Shown here in pieces: positions 28,386 to 40,408 of a DNA stretch of 64,000 nt (positions within the stretch are counted from its first letter, which is position 1; the number at the start of each line of letters is the position of its first letter). The notes under the pieces are model-generated. The model searched no databases, was not told the DNA's origin, and saw only the letters and a list, made by a program, of their open reading frames with translations. The DNA comes from an uncultured Lachnospiraceae bacterium (GTDB lineage: Bacteria; Bacillota; Clostridia; Lachnospirales; Lachnospiraceae). The DNA is taken from NCBI GenBank assembly GCA_945868305.1, contig CAMBKU010000003.1, positions 1 through 64,000 of the forward strand, written 5' to 3'. The translations under genes were made by a program, and so were the position numbers.

Positions 28386-28432
28386 AAAATAGGACAATCA
28401 GCCGTCCTTAAAACTAAGGGCGGCAGATGTCC
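28386..28432 (-). terminator. Hairpin between ptsH and ptsI, likely partial terminator
   Basis: On the minus strand GGACA...GCCG.CCTTA and TAAGG.CGGC...TGTCC form a long interrupted stem, followed by TATTTTT. It could lower ptsI expression relative to ptsH or stabilise the upstream mRNA. Confidence 0.6.
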
Positions 28433-28446
28433 GTTCTCTTTTATTT

Positions 28447-28704
28447 TTACAAATTTTCTTCAAAAAATGTTTTCATGGCATCCAATGCCATTGTTTCATC
28501 GGTTCCATCGGCCGAAACAGTTACTTCATCTCCACACTTGACACCCATTGCCATAACTGCCATCAGCCTTGTAGCATCAGCATTCTTACCATTACAGGAA
28601 AGTGTTATATTTGCTTCAAATTCCTTTGCTGCCTTTGCCAACATACCGGCCGGTCTTGCATGAATTCCGATTTCATCTTTAATTGCGTAATTAAATGATA
28701 CCAT
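28447..28704 (-). CDS. ptsH: HPr phosphocarrier protein with Arg at position 46
   Basis: 85 residues. The phosphotransfer site is intact in EIGIHARPAG (His15). By direct numbering residue 46 is Arg in DATRLMAVM, where Bacillus HPr has the Ser that HPr kinase phosphorylates. So it should work in sugar uptake but not as the Ser46-P corepressor of CcpA. It is the fourth gene of the beta-glucoside operon, just before ptsI. See the HPr-like protein at 58144. Confidence 0.93.
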   Translation of the reverse strand: MVSFNYAIKDEIGIHARPAGMLAKAAKEFEANITLSCNGKNADATRLMAVMAMGVKCGDEVTVSADGTDETMALDAMKTFFEENL

Positions 28705-28715
28705 ATGTTTCCTCC

Positions 28716-32237
<3,522 letters not shown>

Positions 32238-32250
32238 TGCTTTTATTGTA

Positions 32251-33093
32251 TTACCTTTCTGCCCTGTCTCTGCGGATGATTCTGGCAATGTGCATGGTAA
32301 GATATGTAAGTTCTTCTTCGGATACCACATAATCAATCCTCTGGCGCACATAATCCCTGATTTTTCTGGCACAGGCATACTCTTTCGTATAACGCTTTCG
32401 AATGCTCTCACTCAGTTCCGGATCTTCATTGTCATAGCAGACCCCCTGAACAGCCCGCTGCAGGAAGAATTTTAAATGTGTGACAAATCTTTCATAGGAA
32501 AGTGTTGATTCGTCAATTTCTATTCCGAAAGTATAACGGACAATGTTTAACATATCCTTTATCATTTCCGGCATGCTTCCCGCCTGTTTGATATCGCCAT
32601 CCATTTCCGCATTAACAATATGCAGGGCAATAAATCCCGCCTCATCTTCCGGAAGCACTACTCCAATTTTCTCCTTTACCAGTTCAATTGCCTTTAAACC
32701 AATTTCAAATTCTTCTTTATAAAATTTCTTTGTTTCCCACAACAGTGCATTTTGAAAAATCACACCCTGTTTCTGACGTTCCACCGCAAAATTCAAATGA
32801 TCCGTCAGCGTAATATAAATGTTTTTGTTTAAATGACGATTCAGGGTCTTTCCTGCATACCGAATAATTTCTTCAGCCATCTTAATATGTTCATAAGGCA
32901 TATCGCTGACCAAACGTTCATACTGATTGGTATGCTCTCTGGGCAAATGAAACACCTTTTCTATCTTTTCATCTTCAATGGTATCTCCTGCCTTTTTTTG
33001 AAAGCCAATTCCCCTGCCCATCACGACAACTTCTCTTTTCTCTGCATCCAAAGAACTGATAACATTATTGTTAATGACTCTCAAAATCTGCAT
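32251..33093 (-). CDS. licT: LicT/BglG family transcriptional antiterminator
   Basis: 280 residues from ATG 33093 (MQILRVINNNVISS), preceded by AAGGGG; the longer ORF in the track is upstream leader. The first 55 residues are the RNA-binding CAT domain, followed by two PRD domains (conserved His in DHLNFAVERQ, ALHIVNAE, HLKFFLQRAV and TMHIARI). PRD phosphorylation by the PTS controls dimer state. It is the first gene of the beta-glucoside operon and appears to control both itself and bglP. Confidence 0.93.
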   Translation of the reverse strand: MQILRVINNNVISSLDAEKREVVVMGRGIGFQKKAGDTIEDEKIEKVFHLPREHTNQYERLVSDMPYEHIKMAEEIIRYAGKTLNRHLNKNIYITLTDHLNFAVERQKQGVIFQNALLWETKKFYKEEFEIGLKAIELVKEKIGVVLPEDEAGFIALHIVNAEMDGDIKQAGSMPEMIKDMLNIVRYTFGIEIDESTLSYERFVTHLKFFLQRAVQGVCYDNEDPELSESIRKRYTKEYACARKIRDYVRQRIDYVVSEEELTYLTMHIARIIRRDRAER

Positions 33094-33148
33094 ATTTAAA
33101 CCCCTTACTGTCATCTTATTGCCCGGCGGCTTCTTTTCTCTTAAAATG

Positions 33149-33241
33149 AAAAAAGCTGGCATTATACTTCCTATCGCTGATTTTCTAAATCCACACATAA
33201 TAAAAGTATAATCCAGTCTTGCCTCGCACGAGTAACAATCT
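33149..33241 (-). promoter_or_regulatory. Second RAT/terminator switch, before licT
   Basis: On the minus strand AGATTGTTACTCGTGCGAGGCAAGACTGG (33213-33241) resembles a RAT. Its last bases CTGG begin the left arm of a terminator: CTGGATTATACTT pairs with AAGTATAATGCCAG (one bulged G) and is followed by CTTTTTTC (33149-33216). This places licT under its own antitermination control. Confidence 0.78.
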
Positions 33242-33259
33242 GTTCTTGTTTATAGTGAT

Positions 33260-33288
33260 ATATTACTATGATTTATTCTTCCTGTCAA
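33260..33288 (-). promoter_or_regulatory. SigA promoter of the licT-bgl operon
   Basis: TTGACA, 17 bases, TAATAT on the minus strand, ending about 18 bases before the first RAT. The interval from 33094 to 33483 holds this promoter and switch and the divergent rqcH promoter; the stretch 33290-33415 is AT-rich with nothing else I recognise. Confidence 0.85.
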
Positions 33289-33418
33289 CCCAGTTTTGAA
33301 ATATCATACAAAAGTCCCAAAAATTATCATTTGTTTTTGAACATTGTGTACAATTATTGTTTCTATAATCAAAAATCATCTTGCCGACAAAAAAATTTTT
33401 ACATCTTATATGTGCAGA

Positions 33419-33448
33419 TTGAATTTTCCTGCTTCTTTCGTGTATAAT
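33419..33448 (+). promoter_or_regulatory. Promoter of rqcH
   Basis: TTGAAT, 18 bases, TATAAT on the plus strand, 35 bases before the ATG, with GGAGG at 33471. Confidence 0.75.
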
Positions 33449-33483
33449 AGTCTTTAATGTAAAAGGAACTGGAGGACAAACTT

Positions 33484-35220
33484 ATGGCTTTTGACGGAAT
33501 TGTCATCGCAAATCTGGTACACGAATTAAATGAAACTATTTTGAATACAAGAATCAGCAAAATTGCGCAGCCGGAAACGGATGAACTGCTTTTTACTTTA
33601 AAGGGACAAAAAGGGCAAACACGTCTACTCATCTCTGCAAGTGCTTCCTTGCCCCTCATTTATTTGACCGAAAATAATAAACCAAGCCCCATGACAGCTC
33701 CAAATTTCTGTATGCTTTTACGCAAACACATTGCAAACGGGCGCATTACAAAAATCTATCAACCGGATATGGAACGTATCATCAATTTTGAGATTGAGCA
33801 TTTAAATGAACTTGGAGATTTGTGCAAAAAAACACTTGTTGTTGAAATCATGGGCAAACACAGCAACATTATATTCTGTGACGATAAGGGCATGATTATT
33901 GACAGCATCAAACACATCTCTGCGCAGGTCAGCTCTGTCCGGGAGGTGTTGCCGGGACGGAATTACTTTATTCCTAAGACACAGGAGAAATTTAATCCAC
34001 TTGAAACAGACCGTAATTTCTTTTGTTCGCATGTATTATGTAAACCCATGTCGATCAGTAAAGCTATCTATACTACATATACCGGAATCAGCCCGGTCAT
34101 TGCCGGTGAAATCTGCCACCGTGCTTCTCTGGATGGTGATATATCTACAGATGCCTTAAATGAAGAAGAAGGTCTGCATCTTTACAACAATTTTTCCTGG
34201 CTGATGCAGGATATCAAGGAATGTCACTTTAACCCTAATATCATTATGAATGGCAGGGAACCGATAGAATTTTCCTCGTTTCATCTGTCGGAATATGACG
34301 ACTACACCTGTGTGGATTATGATTCAATATCTTCTGTCTTAGAGCAGTACTATGCAAAGAAAAATGATTATACCCGTATTCGGCAGAAATCCGTGGATTT
34401 AAGAAAAATCGTTTCTACTGCCCTGGAGAGGGAACGCAAAAAATTTGATTTACAAAAAAAGCAGTTGAAGGATACTGAAAAAAGGGAAAAATATAAAGTA
34501 TACGGAGAATTGCTCACCACCTATGGCTATCAGGCCGAGGAAGGCAGTAAAAGCCTTGAAGTTTTAAATTACTACACGAATGAAATGATACAAATACCTT
34601 TGGACGAAACACTCTCTCCTTTAGAAAATGCAAAAAAATATTTCAATAAATACGCAAAACTAAAACGGACCTATCTGGCACTGACGGATTTGACTACAGA
34701 AACAAGTAACCAGATTGCTCACCTTGAATCCATCGCAACCTCCCTTGACATCGCAGTCAAAGAGGAAGATTTAGCTGAAATCAAAGATGAACTGATTGCC
34801 TACGGCTATATCAAGAAAAAAAGCGGTGAAAAAAAGAAAAAGAGCAAAAGCAAACCGTTTCACTATGTTTCTTCTGACGGTTATCATATGTATGTAGGAA
34901 AAAACAATTATCAGAACGATGAACTCACCTTTAAATTTGCTGTGGGAAACGACTGGTGGTTTCACGCAAAGGGAATGCCTGGCTCTCATGTCATTGTAAA
35001 GACAAACGGTGATGAACTGCCGGATGCCACCTTTGAGGAAGCTGGACGACTTGCTGCCTTCTATTCCAAAGGCAGGGAAAATCCGAAAGTAGAGATTGAT
35101 TATCTGGAAAAGAAAAATGTAAAAAAACCAAATGCTGCTGCTCCAGGCTTCGTGATCTATTACACGAATTATTCCATGACCATAGAACCGGATATCACGG
35201 GCATCCAACAAATTGAATAA
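33484..35220 (+). CDS. rqcH: RqcH/NFACT family ribosome quality control protein
   Basis: 578 residues of the NEMF/FbpA/Caliban/Tae2 family, the bacterial Rqc2 homologue. It has the NFACT-N start (MAFDGIVIANLVHELN) and PEARL/NFACT-R part (KPFHYVSSDGYHMYVGKNNYQNDELT and DWWFHAKGMPGSHVIVK), with a coiled coil around 290-440. RqcH binds obstructed 50S subunits and adds C-terminal Ala tails. Old names call it fibronectin-binding protein A. It stands alone with its own promoter. Confidence 0.94.
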   Translation: MAFDGIVIANLVHELNETILNTRISKIAQPETDELLFTLKGQKGQTRLLISASASLPLIYLTENNKPSPMTAPNFCMLLRKHIANGRITKIYQPDMERIINFEIEHLNELGDLCKKTLVVEIMGKHSNIIFCDDKGMIIDSIKHISAQVSSVREVLPGRNYFIPKTQEKFNPLETDRNFFCSHVLCKPMSISKAIYTTYTGISPVIAGEICHRASLDGDISTDALNEEEGLHLYNNFSWLMQDIKECHFNPNIIMNGREPIEFSSFHLSEYDDYTCVDYDSISSVLEQYYAKKNDYTRIRQKSVDLRKIVSTALERERKKFDLQKKQLKDTEKREKYKVYGELLTTYGYQAEEGSKSLEVLNYYTNEMIQIPLDETLSPLENAKKYFNKYAKLKRTYLALTDLTTETSNQIAHLESIATSLDIAVKEEDLAEIKDELIAYGYIKKKSGEKKKKSKSKPFHYVSSDGYHMYVGKNNYQNDELTFKFAVGNDWWFHAKGMPGSHVIVKTNGDELPDATFEEAGRLAAFYSKGRENPKVEIDYLEKKNVKKPNAAAPGFVIYYTNYSMTIEPDITGIQQIE

Positions 35221-35260
35221 TTTGTTATCCTGTTTTTCGACATAAAAACAAAAATTTCCA

Positions 35261-35289
35261 GTTTAAAGTGCGTTTTTTGTCACATACTA
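35261..35289 (+). promoter_or_regulatory. Candidate SigG promoter of the SASP gene
   Basis: GTTTA, 17 bases, CATACTA on the plus strand. The -10 matches the SigG/SigF pattern CATNNTA; the -35 is one base off GHATR. The position, about 55 bases before the SASP start codon, fits forespore expression. Confidence 0.5.
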
Positions 35290-35344
35290 TTCCTGTAGCA
35301 AATGATTGTTACATTCCATTCAAACATTAAGGAGGAAAATAGAT

Positions 35345-35545
35345 ATGACATCATCTAACAAAGCTGCTGTACCTGAAGCAAAGAGCGCACTGAACAGATT
35401 TAAATACGAAGTAGCAAGTGAACTGGGAGTTCCACTTTCCGATGGTTATAACGGTGATTTAACCTCCCGTCAGAATGGTTCTGTCGGTGGGTATATGGTC
35501 AAAAAAATGATTGAGGCCCAGGAAAGACAGATGGCAGAGAAGTAA
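35345..35545 (+). CDS. Alpha/beta-type small acid-soluble spore protein
   Basis: 66 residues from the ATG at 35345, after AAGGAGG (the track starts 13 codons earlier). The family blocks are ALNRFKYEVASELGVPL, with the GPR protease site region (EVA instead of EIA), and GDLTSRQNGSVGGYMVKKMI. These proteins coat and protect spore DNA. Good evidence that the organism, or a recent ancestor, forms spores. Confidence 0.95.
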   Translation: MTSSNKAAVPEAKSALNRFKYEVASELGVPLSDGYNGDLTSRQNGSVGGYMVKKMIEAQERQMAEK

Positions 35546-35560
35546 TCCTTTTCGTCAAAT

Positions 35561-35609
35561 AAAAAAGCTGTAGCACGGACTTGGATAAAGTCCCTGCCGC
35601 AGCTTTTTT
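35561..35609. terminator. Bidirectional terminator between SASP and recG
   Basis: AAAAAAGCTG...GGACTT and AAGTCC...CAGCTTTTTT form a stem with A and T runs on both sides. It serves the plus-strand SASP gene and the minus-strand recG operon. Confidence 0.88.
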
Positions 35610-35629
35610 AATTATATGTTTTCGTCTAC

Positions 35630-37687
35630 TTATAGATTCAGTTTCCCTGCCCTGTCTTCCCAATAACTTTCCAAACGCTTCTTCAAATCAAAGTTTTCCT
35701 CCAAATCCAATGAAAAATCTTTTTCTAATATTCTGTCACATTCTTCAGATGCCTGTTTTAAAACTTCTGCATCCTGATAGATATCACCTAATTTAAAGTC
35801 CATGATACCGCTTTGTCTGATCCCAAAAAAATCTCCAGGTCCACGTAGTTTTAAATCTTCGCCAGCAATATAAAATCCGTCATTCGACTTATTCAAAATT
35901 TCCAGCCGCTTATTTGCCTGCTTGCTGTCCGAACCATTTATCATAATACAATAAGACTGAGCATCGCCTCTGCCGACACGTCCTCTTAACTGGTGAAGCT
36001 GCGCAAGACCAAAGCGCTCTGCATTTTCAATCATCATGACAGTGGCATTCGGCACATTAACACCTACCTCAATGACCGTAGTAGATACCAACACCTGAAT
36101 TTCGTTCTGCAAAAAGCGCTCCATAATCTGATTTTTCTCCTCTGCCTTCATCTTTCCGTGAAGGCAGGCAACAGTCACCCGCTCATCCAATTGGGAACGC
36201 AGTTTTTCCGTATAATCCGTCACATTTTCACAATCAGAATTTTCACTTGCCTCCACCAGCGGACAAATGATATACGCTTGATGTCCCTTTGCCACTTCGT
36301 CCTGAATAAAATTATAGGCTTTCGGACGATATGCGGTATTTACCACACAATTCTTGATTGGAAGCCGTTTCGCAGGGACTTCATTCATTACAGAAATATC
36401 CAAATCACCATAAATGATAATTGCAAGAGTTCTCGGAATCGGTGTTGCACTCATCACAAGGGTATGCGGACGTATACCTTTTTCTGTCAGACTCTCCCGC
36501 TGTTTTACGCCAAATCGGTGTTGCTCATCCGTAATGACCAATGCCAGATTTTGATAAATGACTTTCTCCTGAATCAATGCATTGGTCCCGATAATCATGG
36601 CATTCGGAAAAAGCCGGATTTTTTCATACGCTTCTCTTTTTTGTTTTGCCGTTAAAGAGCCTGTCACAAGAATCACTGGAATATCCAGACCGAAAAGTTT
36701 ACAGTTCGCCTGAAAGGTTTCAAAGTGCTGCCTTGCCAGCACCTCGGTAGGTGCCATAATCGCAGACTGATAACCGTTATGTGAGGCTTCCGCCATAGCA
36801 AGAAACGCAACAATTGTCTTACCGGAACCCACATCTCCCTGAATCAGACGCTGCATAACATATTTTCCGTGCATATCTCCTTTGATTTCTTCCAGCGTTT
36901 TCTTTTGCGCCCCAGTCAATGGATACGGAAGTTTTTCGATTAACTCCTCCACAAAAGAATCCTCCGCAAACGTAAAAGGGTTCTCCTCCTTTTGCGCAAT
37001 TTCTTTTTGTTTCCTCATATTCAAAATAAAGAAAAAAAACTCATCAAATACCAGCCGCCGCCTTGCTGCAATCAAATGCTCCATATCATCAGGAAAATGC
37101 ACCTGTTGCAGCGCTTCCCGATAAGGCACGAAATCATATTTTTCCAATATGTCCGCGGGAAGATATTCTGCCAATAAGTTTTCCTGTTCCAGCGCCTGCT
37201 TTACCGCTTTTTGCACCATACGATTCGTAAGCCCGAAGGAAAGAGGATAGATGGGCAACAAATTATTTTCCAGCTTTTCATATTGCTCCACCGTGTAAAT
37301 TGCCGGCTGTTCCATGGCAAGATCATTATTTTTTGCAATAACTTTTCCATAAAAAACGTATATATTTCCAGGCTTCAACATATTTTTGATATAGGGCATG
37401 CGGAACCAGACGAACTGCATCGTCACACCGCCCGCTTCGGTCCGCGCCGTGGTAATCTGCATCCTTCTCGTCTTTTTTACCAGCGGGGCCGAAGAAATCC
37501 GTACAAGAACAGCCGCTGTCTCGCCGACAGCGGTCTGATTCACATACTTTTTCTCTGGAAATCTCACATAATCCCTAGGATAATGAAGGAGTATATCACG
37601 CAAGGTGTATACTCCTATTTTCTGAAACAGCTTTTCTGTTTTTTCACCAATTCCCTTTAATTCCCGAATGGGTGAATTTAATTCCAT
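35630..37687 (-). CDS. recG: ATP-dependent DNA helicase RecG
   Basis: 685 residues. The N-terminal wedge domain (to about 150) is followed by the helicase core: Walker A GDVGSGKTIVAF, the DEQH box ITDEQHRFGVKQR, SATPIPRT, and the C-terminal QLRGRVGRGDAQSYC. It remodels stalled forks and Holliday junctions. It follows fakA by 13 bases, as in the Bacillus asp23-fakA-recG order. Length normal. Confidence 0.96.
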   Translation of the reverse strand: MELNSPIRELKGIGEKTEKLFQKIGVYTLRDILLHYPRDYVRFPEKKYVNQTAVGETAAVLVRISSAPLVKKTRRMQITTARTEAGGVTMQFVWFRMPYIKNMLKPGNIYVFYGKVIAKNNDLAMEQPAIYTVEQYEKLENNLLPIYPLSFGLTNRMVQKAVKQALEQENLLAEYLPADILEKYDFVPYREALQQVHFPDDMEHLIAARRRLVFDEFFFFILNMRKQKEIAQKEENPFTFAEDSFVEELIEKLPYPLTGAQKKTLEEIKGDMHGKYVMQRLIQGDVGSGKTIVAFLAMAEASHNGYQSAIMAPTEVLARQHFETFQANCKLFGLDIPVILVTGSLTAKQKREAYEKIRLFPNAMIIGTNALIQEKVIYQNLALVITDEQHRFGVKQRESLTEKGIRPHTLVMSATPIPRTLAIIIYGDLDISVMNEVPAKRLPIKNCVVNTAYRPKAYNFIQDEVAKGHQAYIICPLVEASENSDCENVTDYTEKLRSQLDERVTVACLHGKMKAEEKNQIMERFLQNEIQVLVSTTVIEVGVNVPNATVMMIENAERFGLAQLHQLRGRVGRGDAQSYCIMINGSDSKQANKRLEILNKSNDGFYIAGEDLKLRGPGDFFGIRQSGIMDFKLGDIYQDAEVLKQASEECDRILEKDFSLDLEENFDLKKRLESYWEDRAGKLNL

Positions 37688-37700
37688 ATCGTGCTCCTGA

Positions 37701-39413
37701 CTATTCTACTGAAATAACATAATAATAAATAGGCTGTCCTCCGAAATGAACCTCTGTCTCAACATCCGGATACTCTGCTTCAATATCTTCTGCCAACTTA
37801 TTTGCATCATCCTCATCCACTTCTGCACCGTAGTAAATACAGATAATAGAGGATTCTTCATCCAGCATCTGGCCGACCATATCCTTAGTCACTGTTTCCA
37901 TATCCCCACCAACAGAAAGGATAGTCTTGTCTCCAATGCCCATGTAGTCTCCCTGCTTGATTTCCTTATCATCAATAACCGTATCGCGAACTGCATAAGT
38001 CACCTGACCTGTTTTCACATTCTCCAGTTCTTCGGTCATGCGGGCGGCATTTTCCTCTGCGGAAGATTCCGGAATATAATTAATCAAAGCCGTAATTCCC
38101 TGCGGAATGGTCTTTGTCGGAATCACAAAAATATTTTTATCTTCTACCAGAGACACCGCTTGATTTGCAGCCAGAATAATATTCTTGTTGTTTGGTAAAA
38201 TAAAAATATTCTTTGCGTTTACCTTGTCAATGGCATTTAACATATCCTCCGTACTCGGATTCATAGTCTGACCACCCTCGATAATATAATCAACGCCTAG
38301 ACCTTTAAAAATCTCATTTATTCCTTCGCCAATGGATACAGAGATAAAGCCCATCTCTTTTTCCTCGACCGGTTCTGCGCTTTCTCCTGACGCAGCAGTT
38401 TCTTTTTCTTCCTCTGGAAGTTCTGCCTTTTGCATTTCCTTCTCTTTCATGGCAGAAATTTTCTCGTCTCGTTCCAGCTTCATATTTTCGATGATGATTG
38501 TCGTAAGGCTTCCGTATGTCAGCGCCTTCTGCATTGCCATACCCGGATCATTGGTATGTACATGCACTTTTACAATTTCGTCATCTGCAACGACCACAAT
38601 GGAGTCACCAATCGTCTCCAGATAAGATTTAAATTCATTTTCTTTTTTACTGTTGAACGGTTTTTCCAGCATAATCAAAAACTGGGTACAGTATGCAAAC
38701 TTAATCTCCTGATTTGCCTGCGCGTCGATATAGGAATTGGAAGTTCCCTCCGCCTCCTTCTTTGGCGTGGCACCTTCGATTGTATAATCGATTTCCTTGC
38801 CCAGCAGGGAATCCAGTCCGCCCTTCAAAACCTGAACCAATCCCTGTCCACCAGAATCCACAACACCAGCCTGCTTCAACACCGGAAGCATATCCGGAGT
38901 CTTGCTCAAAACAAGCTCTGCCTCTTTGATTACTTCATCAATAAAGAACACCAAATCATCGGTCTCATCCACAAGCTCCAATGCCTTGTCAGCCGCACCT
39001 TTCGCAACGGTAAGTATGGTTCCTTCCTTCGGCTTCATAACTGCCTTATAAGCTGTCTCTACCGCTTTCTGAAGTGCATCACAAAGCACGTTGACATCAA
39101 TCGTATCATACTCAGCAATAACTTTGGTAAACCCACGGAATAGCTGGGATAAGATAACTCCCGAGTTACCCCTTGCCCCTCTCAATGAACCGGAAGAAAT
39201 CGCTTTTGCAAGAGCCTTCATATCCGGATTTTCCAACGCACTTACTTCTTTTGCCGCAGACATGATTGTCATTGACATATTTGTTCCCGTATCACCATCC
39301 GGTACCGGGAATACATTTAACTCATTGATCCATTCTTTCTTTGCATCCAGATTCTTTGCTCCCGCAAGGAACATTTTTGCAAAGACCGAAGCATCTATTG
39401 TATTGATTTCCAA
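37701..39413 (-). CDS. fakA: Fatty acid kinase catalytic subunit-like (DAK2 domain) protein
   Basis: 570 residues, YloV/FakA family. The N-terminal DAK2-type kinase domain has FPVPDGDTGTNMSMT and SLRGARGNSGVILSQ; a middle domain and a C-terminal DegV-like/DAK-phosphatase domain follow (to PIYYYVISVE). FakA phosphorylates fatty acids bound by a FakB (DegV family) protein; a DegV gene is at 50086. A charged linker with Glu/Lys repeats lies at about 310-350. Confidence 0.93.
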   Translation of the reverse strand: MEINTIDASVFAKMFLAGAKNLDAKKEWINELNVFPVPDGDTGTNMSMTIMSAAKEVSALENPDMKALAKAISSGSLRGARGNSGVILSQLFRGFTKVIAEYDTIDVNVLCDALQKAVETAYKAVMKPKEGTILTVAKGAADKALELVDETDDLVFFIDEVIKEAELVLSKTPDMLPVLKQAGVVDSGGQGLVQVLKGGLDSLLGKEIDYTIEGATPKKEAEGTSNSYIDAQANQEIKFAYCTQFLIMLEKPFNSKKENEFKSYLETIGDSIVVVADDEIVKVHVHTNDPGMAMQKALTYGSLTTIIIENMKLERDEKISAMKEKEMQKAELPEEEKETAASGESAEPVEEKEMGFISVSIGEGINEIFKGLGVDYIIEGGQTMNPSTEDMLNAIDKVNAKNIFILPNNKNIILAANQAVSLVEDKNIFVIPTKTIPQGITALINYIPESSAEENAARMTEELENVKTGQVTYAVRDTVIDDKEIKQGDYMGIGDKTILSVGGDMETVTKDMVGQMLDEESSIICIYYGAEVDEDDANKLAEDIEAEYPDVETEVHFGGQPIYYYVISVE

Positions 39414-39427
39414 CTTAAAAATCCTCC

Positions 39428-39787
39428 TTAATCAATTACTCTGACACCCTCTACGAAGATGTTGATCTTTTCAATCTCCATACCCGTAAATTCTTCTACT
39501 TTATATTTCACGGTCTCAATCAGGTTATCAGATACCGTACTGATGCTCACACCATAAGAAATAATCACATGAAAATCAATGGTAATTTTGTTGTCAGCAT
39601 TTACCGTTACATTAATACCGTGTGTAAGATAATCCCGTTTTAAGAGTTTTACAAGACCATCCTTCATATTTACAGCAGCCATGCCGACGATGCCGAAACA
39701 TTCTACTGCCACCGAGCCGGCATAAGTTGCAATTACATCTGGATTGATAATGATTTTTCCATATTGAGTTTCCATTTGTCCTCTCAT
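39428..39787 (-). CDS. Asp23/Gls24 family protein
   Basis: 119 residues from the ATG at 39787, with GGAGGG seven bases upstream; the track's longer form includes leader sequence. The block GKIIINPDVIATYAGSVAVE and VDFHVIISYGVSISTV identify the family (YloU-like). The role is envelope-stress or membrane-associated; the biochemistry is unknown. First gene of asp23-fakA-recG, divergent from rpmB, as in Bacillus. Confidence 0.9.
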   Translation of the reverse strand: MRGQMETQYGKIIINPDVIATYAGSVAVECFGIVGMAAVNMKDGLVKLLKRDYLTHGINVTVNADNKITIDFHVIISYGVSISTVSDNLIETVKYKVEEFTGMEIEKINIFVEGVRVID

Positions 39788-39919
39788 ATTTTGCCCTCCA
39801 TATATCTTACCGGTCTGAAGTGCATTACGCACTGACTCCAGTATGAGATATATTATAACCTGTTTTCCGTAAAAAAGAAACCTCAATTTCATGATTTTAT
39901 AAATTTTTCAATTTTTTTC

Positions 39920-39948
39920 TTGCAATTCCTATTGGTTTCTGGTATGAT
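39920..39948 (+). promoter_or_regulatory. Promoter of rpmB
   Basis: TTGCAA, 17 bases, TATGAT on the plus strand, 57 bases before the rpmB start codon. Confidence 0.78.
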
Positions 39949-39960
39949 ATACACGTTGTG

Positions 39961-39980
39961 AGCCTGTAGGACAGCAGGCT
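39961..39980 (+). promoter_or_regulatory. Small hairpin in the rpmB leader
   Basis: AGCCTG and CAGGCT form a 6-bp stem with an 8-base loop near the expected transcript start, 12 bases before AAGGAGG. It may protect the 5' end or serve in ribosomal protein control; the function is not known. Confidence 0.4.
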
Positions 39981-40005
39981 ATTAAATTCCAAGGAGGTGC
40001 TATCG

Positions 40006-40191
40006 ATGGCAAAATGTGCAATTTGTGGAAAAGGCGCTCATTATGGTAACAATGTGAGCCATTCTCATAGAAGATCAAATAGAATGTGGAAATCAAACAT
40101 CAAATCCGTTAAATGTAAAGTAAACGGAACTCCGAAGACACTTTATGTATGTACTTCCTGTTTGAAATCCGGAAAAGTTGAAAGAGCTTAG
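40006..40191 (+). CDS. rpmB: 50S ribosomal protein L28, zinc-ribbon form
   Basis: 61 residues from ATG 40006 after AAGGAGG. It begins AKCAICGKGAHYGNNVSHSHR and ends with CTSCLKSGKVERA. The two CxxC pairs show the zinc-binding C+ version of L28. Monocistronic: it has its own promoter and terminator. Confidence 0.96.
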   Translation: MAKCAICGKGAHYGNNVSHSHRRSNRMWKSNIKSVKCKVNGTPKTLYVCTSCLKSGKVERA

Positions 40192-40198
40192 TAAAAAA

Positions 40199-40228
40199 TA
40201 GAACTGTCACTTCTGGCAGTTCTTTTTT
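40199..40228 (+). terminator. Terminator of rpmB
   Basis: GAACTG and CAGTTC form the stem, followed by TTTTTT, directly after the rpmB stop codon. Confidence 0.9.
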
Positions 40229-40259
40229 ATTGCTGTATTTTACACACTCTACAACTCCT

Positions 40260-40397
40260 CTAACAGCAAAACAAGTTGTAGCCGATAAGCAAGCAGGCGC
40301 AGATTAATAAAATGCCGATTATTTCATTGGCGATAAGAAGCATGAGAATCATTCCTACCGCTACAAAAAATAAGGCAAAACCACAGACTCTTTTCAT
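40260..40397 (-). CDS. Small hydrophobic membrane protein, 45 residues
   Basis: An ORF too short for the ORF track. It reads MKRVCGFALFFVAVGMILML, then a second hydrophobic stretch, and ends GYNLFCC. Two short membrane segments are separated by a polar turn (ANE), with a Cys-Cys C terminus. A weak GGTG site precedes the ATG. It is the last minus-strand gene of the gerW cluster, after a perfect inverted repeat. The hydrophobic pattern and lack of internal stops support coding. Function unknown. Confidence 0.6.
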   Translation of the reverse strand: MKRVCGFALFFVAVGMILMLLIANEIIGILLICACLLIGYNLFCC

Positions 40398-40408
40398 GAC
40401 ATCACACC

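Noticed and set aside
35993-36655. 220-residue plus-strand ORF opposite recG
   Set aside because: Lies within the recG helicase domain on the other strand; shadow of a conserved gene.
38430-39143. 237-residue plus-strand ORF opposite fakA
   Set aside because: Antisense to a clear FakA protein, no ribosome binding site and no family features.
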